Assembly (NCBI GenBank): GCA_019137255.1
Contig: WPDH01000238.1
Location: 62,001 to 126,000 of the forward strand
DNA: 64,000 nucleotides
Direction of reading: 5' to 3'
Source of the DNA: Corinectria fuckeliana
Taxonomy: Eukaryota > Ascomycota > Sordariomycetes > Hypocreales > Nectriaceae
The notes under the pieces are model-generated. The model searched no databases, was not told where the DNA came from, and was given only the letters and a program-made list of their open reading frames with translations. Position 1 is the first letter of the stretch; each line of letters opens with the position of its first letter. The position numbers and the translations under genes are program-made. Shown piece by piece: positions 1-10,659 of this stretch.

Positions 1-383
1 ACGGACAGCCCGGGGCCGGTGAGCGAGGAGTCGCGTTCGCGGGGGTGCAGGTTGAGCTCGTGGAGCACCTTCAGCGCGACAGTCCCGACGTGGTGGGCGT
101 CCTCGGCGTCGGGGAAGACGTAGCGCAGGACCGGCGGCACGACCCATCGGTGGAAGAAGGCGCGGGTGTCGGTGGCGTAGAGGTACGAGACGTAGAGGGC
201 GGCGGCGAGACCGGTGCCGACGAGGGCGGCCTTGAGCTGGGCGGCTCCGTTGCCGGCCGAGGACGAGGACGATGAGGCATAGCGGCGCTGGACGACGGGG
301 CTCCGGGGCTGGGCCGCGCGCACGGAGGGAGCGGCGCGGGCACCGGCGACGGCGGCGCGGGATCGGAGCAGAGAGGCGGACAT
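1..383 (-). CDS. Dihydroorotate dehydrogenase, class 2, mitochondrial (5' part only)
   Basis: This flavoenzyme oxidises dihydroorotate to orotate in pyrimidine synthesis and passes electrons to ubiquinone at the inner mitochondrial membrane. Only about the first 127 residues are in the window; the gene runs off the left edge. The first 35 residues are rich in Arg, Ala and Ser with no acidic residue, as in a mitochondrial presequence. A hydrophobic segment follows (LKAALVGTGLAAALYVSYLY), which matches the membrane anchor of class 2 enzymes. After it comes the family signature TDTRAFFHRWVVPPVLRYVF-PDAEDAHHVGTVALKVL, in which the PD-EDAH pattern is diagnostic. The start is the first ATG of this frame, and no intron is needed in the visible part. 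The barrel domain with the FMN-binding and catalytic residues lies outside the window, so integrity cannot be judged. Confidence 0.88.
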   Translation of the reverse strand, partial: MSASLLRSRAAVAGARAAPSVRAAQPRSPVVQRRYASSSSSSAGNGAAQLKAALVGTGLAAALYVSYLYATDTRAFFHRWVVPPVLRYVFPDAEDAHHVGTVALKVLHELNLHPRERDSSLTGPGLS

Positions 384-904
384 GTTTGGGAAGAGATGCT
401 GGGCGGGGCCAGCTCCCAATGGATCACAGCGACGCGCAAGAGTTGTTCGGGTTGAAGGAAGCTCAAGAATCTTGGGAGTTCCCGGCTGTGAATGGTTGGT
501 TCTGCGGGAGGATGGGCAGTGCCCGCACAGTGTCAATGCACTCACTATACGCCCAAATATCTCAAATGGGCTGTTCATCCTGGACCAACCCAGGTAAGTA
601 ATCAACGTGATATCTAATTAGGCTACTCGCAATTGCATTTCTGATATTGTGCTCCCATGTACGCTGTGCTTGTTGGAGGGAATTTAATGTGCGTGGCGTG
701 CTGTGCTGTGTTGACATCATTTTTAAAGCTTTTTACGCAGCTATAGTTGAGATGGATGGGTTCGAGCCATTTGAGGTTATGTCCAACGAAGTGAAAGCTT
801 GCCATAGTAAGGGTATGCCTAAAAATCCTTAACTCCGCCTCCACATATCATTTCGTGGATACTAATATAAAAGTCATCATACAGACCCCCTTCGTAGAGC
901 CGAC
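384..904. other. Intergenic stretch, no gene seen
   Basis: This holds the upstream region of the dihydroorotate dehydrogenase gene and the 3' flank of the CFEM gene. Short open frames here overlap each other on both strands, show no family resemblance and lack splice logic. Nothing further is supported. Confidence 0.6.
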
Positions 905-1868
905 TCATGCTCGCTCGAAACTCGGGGGCGGCCCGTCGAATCCAACTCTGCACTCAGAACCCTCGGAGTCCGGTCCGGCCGTAACAGCCCCGGGGGACTG
1001 GGTGAAACGCGGTGACGACGAGGACGACACGCTCGTAGCCGTCGAGACGCTCTTCGGCGAGCCCGGATCGCGCTTCACCGCGCCGACGTGCGATATTCCG
1101 TTCGACTCGGGTGTTCGCATATCGCCTCGCAGCTCCTCGACGTAGGGCCGTTCGCCCTCCATCTCGTGGATGTCGCCCTTCTCGGTCATGTAGCCCATGC
1201 CCCGGACTAAAGAAGCTTCGTTGGCCTCGACCAGCTTTCCCTCGAGTTTGCGGCGTGTTCTTCGTTCACGGATCCATAGGAACGTGGCGACGGCCAGCAG
1301 GAGGACGGCGAATATGACGCTGATGCCAATGCCGGCTTGGGCTCCGGCGGAGAGCCCGGTGGTTTCGTCTTTCTGATTCGAGGGCGGGTCGGTGCTTTTT
1401 GAGGACTCCGGGCCGACGGAAGACGGCTTTAGAGAACTGACCGAGGCGGCGGAATCGGCCAGAGTATCGGTTGTGGTTTTTGATAATGAAGTAGTTTTCG
1501 TCTTAGTTGACGTTACTGTAGCTGATGCAGGATCAGTCGCGGTGCCCGTAGGCTCCCAATATTCCTTGCAGACCATCCAATATCTGTTCTCCATCTCTAC
1601 AAGATCCTTTGTGAGTCGTATTCATGCGATTGGAAGAGGAGATCGGCATACGGAACATCTCGTCGTCGGTACACGTCTCGTTCAGCCTCCGCTGCCGGTT
1701 GTCCAAACACACGGACATTGTGTCAACAATTGTTTGATGGTTGTTTGCGTAGCAGTAGCAGTCGTAGTCATCGTCATCGCAACCTGTCGCGGCGACTCCG
1801 TTCTCGAAGCATCCGCTTACACACTCGGGGATGGAGCTGATCAGCTGCTTCGCGTTGGGATTCGCCAT
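905..1868 (-). CDS. CFEM-domain single-pass membrane protein
   Basis: Two exons are proposed: 1652-1868 and 905-1596, with a 55-bp intron (GTATGC donor, TTGTAG acceptor). Together they give about 302 residues. Residues 13-85 form a cysteine pattern like CFEM: PEC, SGC, TGC, YDC-YC, SVC, NETC, and an eighth Cys (WMVC) that is supplied only after splicing. A Ser/Thr-rich stalk follows, then a transmembrane helix (AGAQAGIGISVIFAVLLLAVATFLW), a basic stop-transfer patch (RERRTRRK) and an acidic, Ser-rich cytoplasmic tail. CFEM proteins act in haem or iron capture or as surface receptors; the role here is not known. The odd point is the start: MANPNAK has no signal peptide although the CFEM part should be outside the cell. 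An upstream exon may be missing. The frame is closed by TAA just before the ATG, while other frames at 1870-1980 encode hydrophobic Leu/Ser-rich stretches. Confidence 0.72.
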
Positions 1869-2775
1869 TGTGATTTACAGGAGGGACAGAAGGAGAGGAG
1901 GCGCCTGCGCCGTTTATACAAGATTTCGTTGAGGAGAGTAGCGAAAAGCTGAATGCTGAGCAAGAGAACGACAGGGCCAAAGTGACGAGTCCGAGAGGAG
2001 ACGGCGCATCGCCATATAGGTCCTCGAAGATCTCATATTGATTGAAGACTCTGCTGGCAAGAGCCGAAGGTGACCAGGGCCATCCGGGAATGCAACGCTT
2101 ACCCCGTGAACCTGCGACTTGGAATCCAGCTAGGAGCCGTCAACGAACACAAGTATTAAGGGCATCGTAGGGCTAGTGAGACGATTGACTGCGGCATCTA
2201 GGATCGTGCCCCCAGCTGCCAAGGCTGCCCTTCAATCTTGATACATCGGGGCCGCTTCCACGGATATCTTCCGCGAGTCGAATCGGTGTTTGAGTATCTT
2301 GCCATCTTCAACAAGCTTTGGATGGCCTCGGCCGACCATGTCTGACAAGCCCGGTTTACTTATCTCGTAGCTTGTTTTCTCGGGCGCAAACCTCGGCCAG
2401 GTATTCAGCCATCCTGCGCCATCAGCTTCCTAAAAAAAGAGCGACAACGGCATTGTCTGGACAATCGTCAAATGCTAGAATCCTCATCCGCCTCCCCAAG
2501 TCGGAAAAGGTGCTCGGAGAAGGCCGCCCGCGGGAAGCGATTGGCTCGTTCCCCACATTGCCACTTGACGAGGCCCAGCGAAAGCGACAAGGCCCAGCGA
2601 AAGCGAAGGCCTGGGCCCTCGGCAGCGGGCGCCAGGGCCGCAACGTACCTAATGAAAGTGCCCGGCCCGACCGAATGTCAAAAATGGCCGTAAATCTGGC
2701 CACCCGCTGCGAATCTCAGCAACTCTCCTCCTCACCACGACAATTTCACCTCGTCCTATCGCGCAATCCGCCACC
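1869..2775. other. Intergenic stretch between divergent genes
   Basis: This is the shared upstream region of the CFEM gene (leftward) and the orphan gene at 2776 (rightward). It may contain an unplaced first exon of the CFEM gene near 1870-1980. A direct repeat of about 14 bp (AGGCCCAGCGAAAGCG) occurs twice in tandem near 2570-2606. No other gene is supported. Confidence 0.55.
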
Positions 2776-3814
2776 ATGGACCTGAGCCAGCAGTTTGTCT
2801 CAGACCTGGTCGTGCAGGACATCATCAAGAGCGATGGGGTTTTTGAGATTGCCGCCCTCGCCACCGTGCTGGCCCTGGTGCAGAGCCAGCAGAACGCTGC
2901 AGCTGAGACCGAAGGCTCCGACGACGTATGAGACCCCCTCCCGATCGCCTCATCTCCGAGCGCCAGAGAGGCTAGCAGACCGCTGACAGAAGCCCCAGTA
3001 TGATTCCGAGTATGACTCTTTAGCCGAGGGCACCGAGTATGAGGACGAGGTTGACGGCCCGCCTGCACCCGTGTCCGCGCCTGCGCCTGCGCCAGCAGTA
3101 CAGATGCAACCGGATTCGAGGAAGAGGGACCTTAGTCAGTCGAGGGGCGACATGGCCACTCCGTGTGCCCTCTCCAAGGCCGCCGACCCTCAATCTCAAC
3201 CCAGGAAACGAGCGCGCGTGGACGTCCCGTCGGGACCAGGGCTAAGCAGCGCGCGCATCGATCTTCCCAGGGCCGCAGCAGAAAAGCGCGAGACAACCGC
3301 GCAGCCGCTGCTCACGCCCGACCAGCTCATGCGGCGCATCGACTACAAGTCGCCGGGGGCGTGGGACCTCGCCAAGGCCATCGCGGACGTGGGGAAGCGG
3401 CTCACGGGTAAGATGAGCGACCAGCAACTGGCCACCGTGTGCGCCCGCCTGCGCAGCCCGGGGAACCTGCGGGCCTACGACGGCTGCCGCACCCGGGAGG
3501 CCCTGTGCTGGGAATGGGCCCGGGACGAGGAGCGGCGCGCGTCGCTGGAGAAGCGGCGCGTCCAGCAGGAGCGGTGTCGCGCCGAGGAGGTGATGCTGCG
3601 GGTGTACAAGGAGACGCCTGACGGCATCAAGCCGGACGAGAGGAGGGTCGATGTGGGCCAAGCAGCGATGATCACGCCGCAGCTCGGGATGGAGCAGGTG
3701 CATACCAAGTTGAAAGCGGCGCTCATCAAGAGGGTCGACGCGAAGCCGCAAGGCAAACTAGAGGATAGGGTGCGGCAGTGGCTGGACGATATCATTGCCA
3801 GTGCGAACACCTAG
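2776..3814 (+). CDS. Conserved-looking protein of unknown function, basic middle region
   Basis: Exons 2776-2925 and 2999-3814 give 321 residues. The intron has a GTATGA donor, a CTGAC branch site and a CCCCAG acceptor, and both exons are in phase 0. The ATG sits in a near-ideal context (CCACCATGG), which decides the start. Residues 1-40 look like a compact amphipathic helical region. Residues 50-75 are acidic (DSEYDSLAEGTEYEDEVD) and are followed by a Pro/Ala linker and a basic patch (RKRARVD) that could be a nuclear localisation signal. From about residue 135 the protein is predicted helical (LLTPDQLMRRIDYKSPGAWDLAKAIADVGKRL), with a charged helix DEERRASLEKRRVQQERCRAEE near residue 205. 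I do not recognise the family. A nuclear role is only an inference from the basic patch. Confidence 0.7.
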
Positions 3815-5273
3815 TCTCACGGGCGAGATGCAAGTGAGGGTTCCGAAGTACAGATGCAGGTTACCGCAGAGACGGGAGGGACGGGAGAGACGGGAAACAT
3901 GCAAGATATGAGAAGCGGGAAGCATGCAAGAGACGGGAACGATGGGAGAAATATCACGACCACGAGACGCAGACTGTGAGATACCCCCGGAGCACAAGTT
4001 GCTGGACATGGACGACACGACTCAGTTAGATTAGGATGTAAACCAATTAGGTAGCGAATTGATAATTCATATTTTTTCGTGCAAGGAGGCACACATGTAT
4101 CCAGCAATGGGCCTGCGACGATAGCCCCCAGGATAATCAGTGAGGTTTCCGAGATCAGTCCTGCGTCAGGGTTACCACAGACCACACCCAAACGTCGCAG
4201 AAGATGCAAAGAGGCGCCTTAGACCTGGGCTGTAAAGGCCGGTGGCTTGAAACGCCAGGTGTGTGGGTGTGGGTGGTGGGCGCTGTGGCGAACCGGTTTT
4301 CAGCCGGACAGACGCTGTGACAAGAATAGGCAGTGGTCGGGCCAATCAAGGCCGGCATTTCAACCCGCCCTGATCTCGGTTCGTGATGATCCAGATGTTT
4401 TGCGGGGATGTGGGTGGGCATTGTTGTCGAAACGGAAGACATGGAAAAGCGACGCTGAGAATGAGACATTCGGTGGAGATAGACTCGTACATAAACTGCA
4501 CTGTGTTTTCCGCCAGTCGAAATGGTTGTCGTCAAGTTAGGCGCCGTCTTAGATAGTAGCCTAGTAGGCCCCAGGTCAAGCCGCCGCCACCCAGCGAGGA
4601 TTCAGCTCGCTGCTGCAATCGCCTGCAGGTTGTTGCGTAATTACATGGCAATTGATTCGGGTCGCTCGCAGCAGGACGGCGCCGGGGTGTTTTGGCTTGG
4701 AACCCTGAGACAAGGGGGGGTACTTGAATGAATCGTCATTGATATACTAGCAATGTATGCATCTATCTCTCGTCGCTGATCACCCGTCGAGCCCGAGTGG
4801 TTTAATCCGTCGTGAAGACACGTTTGGGGGGCGACGACGACGGTACGCACTGGTTGTGGCTTGGGGGCGCAGTTGCACGCCTCAGCTACGAAGTAGATAC
4901 ATGCAGTACGAATACGGCTAAAAGAGGAGACCTATTCTCTACCATGTAGGCCTAGAACACGACGCGACACGTACACACACACGCCATCCCGCGGAAAGAA
5001 AGGTCAGTTCAACAGCCCTCGGACACGGAGCGGAGGGTTGCCGACTCTGGCAGGTCCCCGTCTCCGTGCGCGCTTCATGGGTTTGGGAGATCCATTCATG
5101 GGAGATGGGGACTTTTTTTTGGGAGGGGTGGTTTCCCGGCCAAAGAGCATCTTGGAGAAAAAAAATAAAAAAACAGTGACGAAATAAGCTCCCGTCGAGT
5201 CCGGGCCTCCCCTGTGATTGAGTGATACCCCCCCTGAATGGATCTAGTGCAGCTCAGCGCACACCTTGGGGCT

Positions 5274-5278
<5 letters not shown>

Positions 5279-5326
<48 letters not shown>
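5279..5326 (+). repeat. (CT)24 microsatellite
   Basis: An uninterrupted CT dinucleotide run of 48 bp lies about 680 bp upstream of the Mg2+ transporter start. CT-rich tracts are common in fungal promoters and 5' leaders, but a perfect run of this length is likely length-polymorphic. Confidence 0.95.
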
Positions 5327-5327
<1 letters not shown>

Positions 5328-5617
5328 ATCTACACCAGTTAGTTGCTGGCTGCGAGCCTCCCAACACCGCGAACCCAATAGCTCAAGCATGGAAGAAAAC
5401 TGGAATGGAAGAAGCGCCAACTCCCTGCTCCGGGCGCCCAAACGGGGCCGCTCCAGTGGGCTGGTTCAGACGCTCGTCCCCCGCCTCCCCCTGTCTCACG
5501 GCACGCCGGGGAGCTGCTGTACTGGACATGGAGCCTCCAGCGCTTTAGGTACCGGGAAGGGGGCGCGTAGTACTAATTATGTACCTATTCTCGGTGGGTA
5601 AAGTCAGTAAGTGGACG

Positions 5618-5634
5618 TACCTACCTACCTACCT
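5618..5634. repeat. Short (TACC)n tract
   Basis: About four TACC units lie upstream of the Mg2+ transporter. A similar AGGT tract (the reverse complement) occurs at 13003-13017 in the P450 to MFS interval, so this short motif recurs in intergenic DNA of this genome. Confidence 0.7.
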
Positions 5635-6006
5635 TCTAATTAGAACTTACCTAGTTAGGTAAGCTACTTAGTGTGCAGCAAGTAGCGCCCGAAACAAGGC
5701 AGAGTCCGTCTCCGTCACAAGCCTGGCCAACCGCCAACCGCCGGTCCTCGCTCCTCAACGTCTTTCCTCCTCCTTTCTGTCCCTCGTTCATCCTATTTGT
5801 CTATTCTCCTCGATTCTTGCACCTATTCAGACCAGCTTTTCCTTTTTTATCCTTCTTTTCTTGGATTCCTCTCCACTGAATAGCCGTGCATTACCTATCA
5901 ACTTACCGTTGTCGCCGAACCGAACCCGCCACATGCCGTCGTAATCCGGACTCCCGTCTCGATTCCTCCTCCGCTCCTCCTCCTCTCTACCGCCCGCGTC
6001 CTCGCA

Positions 6007-7957
6007 ATGGACGACGTCGATCTCTTCGCCAGGAGTGGCGCATCCACTGGCGACACAAACGACCGTCCCTCCTGGTACAAGGCCGTCGGCATTGGCCTCG
6101 CCATCGGCTCCGGCTGCTTCATCGGCGTCTCCTTCGTCCTCAAAAAGTTCGGGCTCCTGCGCGCCAACGAAAAGTACAACGAGGTCGCCGGCGAGGGCTA
6201 CGGCTACCTCAAGAACGGCTACTGGTGGGGCGGCATGACCCTCATGATCATCGGCGAGATCTGCAACTTTGTCGCCTACGCCTTCACCGACGCCATCCTC
6301 GTCACGCCCCTCGGTGCCCTGGCCGTTGTTATCACCACCGTCCTGTCGGCAATCTTCCTCAAGGAGCGGCTGAGCATGGTCGGCAAGGTCGCCTGCTTCC
6401 TCTGCGTCATCGGCTCCGTCGTCATCGTCATGAACGCGCCGCACACGTCGTCTGTCGCCGATATTCAAGCCATGCAAAAATACGTTATAACTCCTGGCTT
6501 CCTGTCCTACACCGGTGTCATCATTATCGGCTCTGCCATCACTGCTTTCTACGCTGGCCCCAGATGGGGCAACAAGAATATGCTGGTCTACATTTCCATC
6601 TGCAGCTGGATTGGCGGCTTGAGCGTCGTCTCGACCCAGGGCCTGGGTGCCGCTATCATCGCCTGGATCGACGGCAAGCCCCAGTACAAGGAGTGGTTCT
6701 TCTGGGTCCTGTTCTTCTTTGTTATTAGCACACTGCTGACGGAGATTATCTATCTCAACGTAAAACCCCAAAGCCCTTTTCGTCAATCGCCATTGCTAAC
6801 CCTCGATGCAGAAAGCTCTCAACATCTTCAATGCCGCTCTCGTAACTCCCACCTACTACGTCTATTTCACCAGCACCACCATCATTACGTCTGCCATCTT
6901 GTTCCAGGGCTTCAAGGGCACGGTTTCGTCCATTGTCACAGTTGTGCTGGGCTTCCTAACCATCTGCTCCGGCGTCGTTCTACTGCAGCTTTCCAAATCC
7001 GCCAAAGACGTACCAGATGCCGCCGTCTTCAGCGGCGACCTCGACCAGATCCAGACCATTGCCGAACAGGAGCAGCCAGAGTCGGAGCCCAAGGCCGATG
7101 CGATTCGTGGAACCGCTGCGATTATGCGCCAGATCTCACAGTCCAGAATGAGGATGCAGGCCGAGGAGCTGAAGCGCATGCACGAGGAGAAGATGATGAT
7201 GGAAAGCATGGAGCCCATCAGCGAGGACGGACAGCCGCAGTGGGAGTTTGACGGCCTGCGACGAAGGAGGACGATGACATTTAGAAACCCAAGCACGCGC
7301 TCCAGGGGCACGGCGTCTCCACCTCCGCTCCCATCTTCCCCTCGCTACCTCTCTCCGCCACCACGCACTCCTCAGGCTCATCCGCCGTTGGGCATGTCAC
7401 GCTTTCCAGACTACGACGACGATGACGAGTACGACAACGACCGAAGCACCATCTTCTCGACAATCGCAGGCACAATCAGGGGTCGAAATAGGGGCCAGAC
7501 GAACCAGACCAACACATCGTCTGTACTGCCATACGACGAACCCCCTCTCCCCGATGACAAGGCTCACAAAAGCCCCATGTACCCCGTGCCACTGACAGAG
7601 ATTACGGCGCCTAAGCATAATCCGGACGACGAAGCGGACGCTTACTACGGTCATACGCGACCGCATTTCTTCGATCGCTCCAACAATGAGTACCGCGGCG
7701 CATCCGCCGGCAGCGGCCAAAGCCTCGCTCCCACGCCGCCGCCGCACGGGACTCATCGCCAGTTCTCCTTTCACAACGTCTTCCGGCGGCCGACCTCGTC
7801 ACGCATTGAGGAACTGACCGAGGAGGAACGCGTGGGACTAGTCAAGGAGGACGAAACCGAGAGCCTGTCAAAACGCGACAGCAGGGAAGGGAGTGCACGA
7901 CGGGACAGTAGCGAAGGCGGAGCGGCAGGAGGAGGAGGCGGTGGGGCGTTTCTGTAA
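6007..7957 (+). CDS. NIPA-type magnesium transporter
   Basis: Exons 6007-6759 and 6812-7957 flank a 52-bp intron (GTAAAA donor, GCTAAC branch, TGCAG acceptor) and give 632 residues. Residues 20-345 are the NIPA (DUF803) membrane domain with about nine helices. Typical stretches are GLAIGSGCFIGVSFVLKKFGL, WWGGMTLMIIGEICNFVAYAF, ILVTPLGALAVVITTVLSAIFLKERL and, after the intron, FNAALVTPTYYVYFTSTTIITSAILFQ. Members carry Mg2+ across plasma or endosomal membranes. The remaining 290 residues are a cytosolic tail: a Met/Glu-rich segment (RMQAEELKRMHEEKMMMESM), an arginine patch, proline-rich stretches, and an end of Glu/Arg/Ser followed by polyglycine. The tail is much longer than in animal NIPA proteins, as is usual in filamentous fungi, and could hold regulatory phosphorylation sites. 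Confidence 0.88.
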
Positions 7958-8589
7958 GCGGACCGGACTGTATACGGGGAAAACATGCATCTGCACGGTG
8001 TTGCGGGCGTTTTTTGTGATATTTAATACTGCTGGGTTGGAAAGGGGGGCTTGACGAATGTATACTGTCACGGCCCTTGCCGACGACATAGACTCTCTGC
8101 TGGATGGAGCACACGTCCATGGTTGAACAACGATGTGTATGTATATGACGAGGTGCTGTGGGAACACGAGAGATCTGGCGGGCAACAATGCGACATGAAT
8201 CAAGATCAGTTTTTACCGCGTTACTAGGAGATTCCCGTATCTCGGCATGTTGAATTTCCAGATGACAGGTTCCGCGGGATAGAAGTCCATCGTCTCATGC
8301 ATCAGACTTGACCTGTACTTCAAAGGAATTGCGTATCCACCTAGGAACACCGCCTCCAAGGTCATTTTATGAGTCGGCCGTTGCCACCGTCTCTCCAGCT
8401 CTATCTTCCTCCCTGTATCAAACCAAAGCAACTCCGCGGTCCAAACGCCACGCCTTGCAGGGAGAAAAGCTCCTGCTACCGACTACCGCCACGCCATGCA
8501 TTCATTCAATTAGCCCCCCCCCCCCTTTGTATGTAAACTCCAAAACAGGAAGAAAAAGAAAAGGGGGTCTCGCATAATGTGGTCTCCCT
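7958..8589. other. Convergent 3' flanks, no gene seen
   Basis: This lies between the ends of the Mg2+ transporter and the U-box ligase and should hold both 3' untranslated regions. It includes a homopolymer C run near 8515-8525. Open frames are short and unsupported. Confidence 0.55.
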
Positions 8590-9617
8590 TCACCAGTCCA
8601 CCGCCCACCCGTTCTCCTCGAGGAACTCCTCGCACGCCTGCTTCAGCCCCAAGTTCGGCCGCAGCTCCGTCGGGAGGAGCGGTTCGCGCGTCAGGGGGTC
8701 GCTCGGGTGGCGGCGGAGATGCTCCATGATGGAGGCGCGCTCGTAGGATTTCCCCGTCTTGGTCTTTTTTTTTTGGCTTGTGTTAGTGAGTGGAAAGATG
8801 GTTGATATTACAAAGAGGAGAAGCATTGGGAAAGGCTCACCACGACGGGGTCGACCATGATGCCGAAGCTGATGTCGTCGATGGCCCACTCCGGGACTTC
8901 CCTGCGCTTCTCGGCGTCGGCGCGCGCGCGCTCGAAGACGTCCCTCATCCGGGCGGCCTTGGCGTCGGCCTCGTCCCCGACCTCGCGCCGCTCGGCCTCG
9001 TCCACGGCGTCGGCGACGGCGGCGCGGCGGTCGGCGTCCAGCAGGGCCAGCACCTCGGCCTCGAGGTCGCGGGCCTCGCGGGCGCGGCGGCGGTCGCGCT
9101 CGTCCCAGCGGTCCTTCTTGGCGCGCAGCACGAGGGCGGTGACGGCGGCGAGCGAGCGGTCGTTGGACGCGGCGGCGAGGCCGTGGGCGCGCAGGGCGCT
9201 GGCGAGGGCGGCGTCGAAGTCGCGCAGGGCGAGCTGGGCCTCGGCCAGGTAGTAGTGCGCCTTCATGTTCTCCGGGGCCACGGCCAGGCAGGCGTCGCAG
9301 TCGGCGACGACGGAGTCCCAGTGGCCCAGCTTGAGGCGGGCCATGGCGCGGTTGGTGTACAGGGCCGGGTTCTTGGAGTCGGCGATGATGCTGTTGGCGG
9401 CGGTGCCCGGGAGGTCTGCTTCAGCTTCTGGCCGTTCTGCGGGTTTCACACGAGGCTATCGCGGAACGGGGGAGAAAGGTATGTATGTATGAAAAGCAAA
9501 AGGGAAAAGGGAAAGGGTTGGAGCATACGCCTTGGAGTAGAAGCTGTCCGCGGCGAGGTAGTCGCCGGCCTGGAAGCAGCGGTTTCCCTCCTCCTTCAAT
9601 TGTAGTGATTTGGACAT
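8590..9617 (-). CDS. CHIP-like TPR / U-box E3 ubiquitin ligase
   Basis: Exons 9529-9617, 8841-9390 and 8590-8763 give 270 residues. Intron 1 ends at AACAG so that SKA joins IIADSKNPALYTNRAMARLKL; intron 2 uses GTGAGC and an acceptor inside an A-run. Residues 5-115 are TPR repeats that would hold the C-terminal EEVD tail of Hsp70 or Hsp90 (KEEGNRCFQAGDYLAADSFYSKAI, NPALYTNRAMARLKLGHWDSVVADCDACLAV, NMKAHYYLAEAQLALRDFDAALASAL). A highly charged helical linker follows (about 120-195). Residues 200-265 are a U-box: ISFGIMVDPVVTKTGKSYERASIMEHLRRH-PSDPLTREPL and the ending LKQACEEFLEENGWAVDW, closely like animal CHIP/STUB1. The protein should ubiquitinate chaperone-bound misfolded clients in the cytosol. 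Length and domain order match the family. Confidence 0.9.
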
Positions 9618-10659
9618 GGTGAGAGCTGGTGAGGTGGAGGAGGAGGTGGTGGCGAGAGAGGCAAACGAAATAGACAGCTGATGGAAGAGGAGGTAGGCCT
9701 AGATGGTGGGAGCCGGTTTCGGAGAGCTCGGGCGGACAGCAAGCAACACGGCCAAGCCCAGACTGGCAACAGATAAGGTATATATTTTCAACAAAGAAGT
9801 GCCTGAAGAAGAACAATCCAGAGGACGACGGTTTGTTGAAGCGCCACCGCGAGAGTTGCAGTGCTCATGGATTAGATGATTAGATAGAGTCGGGTTCGTC
9901 CAGGCACGGTACAATTAGAGGGGGGAGGGGCGGCGGGCGGATGAGAGCGAGTCTGTAGCTTACATACTACACCTGTTACTCTGTAGTACTGTAGCACAAG
10001 CCGACGGGATTCATGAACGCTGCGGCCCAACCGCAGTGAATGGGAACCCTTGTATGCTAGGGGCGCGGCTGATTGGATTTCTAAGCGCGACTGGGACCAC
10101 CCCTGGTTGGAACGTTCGAGAAGGCGGTGCGGGGGGAGAGCTGTCTTACATAGACACAGATGTCTTGGACACAGAGGTCTTTTAGTCGGGAGCGTTGGTG
10201 GAACAGCGAGCTATCTATCTGTTCAGGAATTTATTCGTCGAGACGTCCTTCATCCGTCGTTGTCGGTGAGTTCGCCATTGCATGATGAGGCTCGGCGGAA
10301 CGGAAAGCCTAAAAGATTACGAGTTCCGTTATTACGGGGATGAGAGCTACGTCTCTCTACCCGGTCTATCAGTCTATCATCTAGGTAGACTGTCTATCCA
10401 TCATCCAGCCCCAACACGCTCTATTGAACAAGTCTTGACTCCCGCTGTGATCTTTCCACAAGTGCAAGTCTAATCCCCCTGCCCCCTGATGTGAACGGCA
10501 GATCCGTCGTCGTCGTCTCTTGTTGGCGCGCGAGCCGTGCATTAATAAACCACAGTCGAAACCCGTCGTCCGCGTCATGTCATGTCTCATGGATCGACGC
10601 CGCGTCCAAGCCATCTCACACCTCACACCGCGAAAAAAAAAAAAGGTCCCCCGACTTAT
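9618..10659. other. Intergenic stretch, no gene seen
   Basis: This is the upstream region of the U-box ligase (left half) and the 3' flank of the P450 (right half). Several open frames of 60-190 codons exist on both strands; the largest are the antisense of P450 exon 7 and its flank. None shows family resemblance. Confidence 0.55.

Larger units (their letters stand above)
3815..6006. other. 2.2-kb intergenic region with microsatellites
   Basis: No open frame here resembles a protein, and all are overlapped by frames on the other strand. The right part is the upstream region and probable 5' leader of the Mg2+ transporter: pyrimidine-rich, with a CT microsatellite at 5279-5326 and a TACC-repeat patch at 5618-5634. 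Runs of A and T lie near 5110-5175. Confidence 0.6.

Noticed and set aside
4785..4850. Possible tRNA because of a GAGTGGTTTAATCC-like D-arm string.
   Set aside because: No acceptor stem, anticodon arm or T-loop consensus follows at the right distances.
5827..6786. Minus-strand frame of 319 codons over the Mg2+ transporter.
   Set aside because: The plus strand gives nine transmembrane helices with the NIPA pattern; the minus frame is acidic low-complexity shadow.
8790..9605. Long plus-strand frame (271 codons) over the U-box ligase.
   Set aside because: It is an antisense shadow; it is Gly/Val/Ala-rich repetitive, while the minus strand gives clear TPR and U-box motifs.
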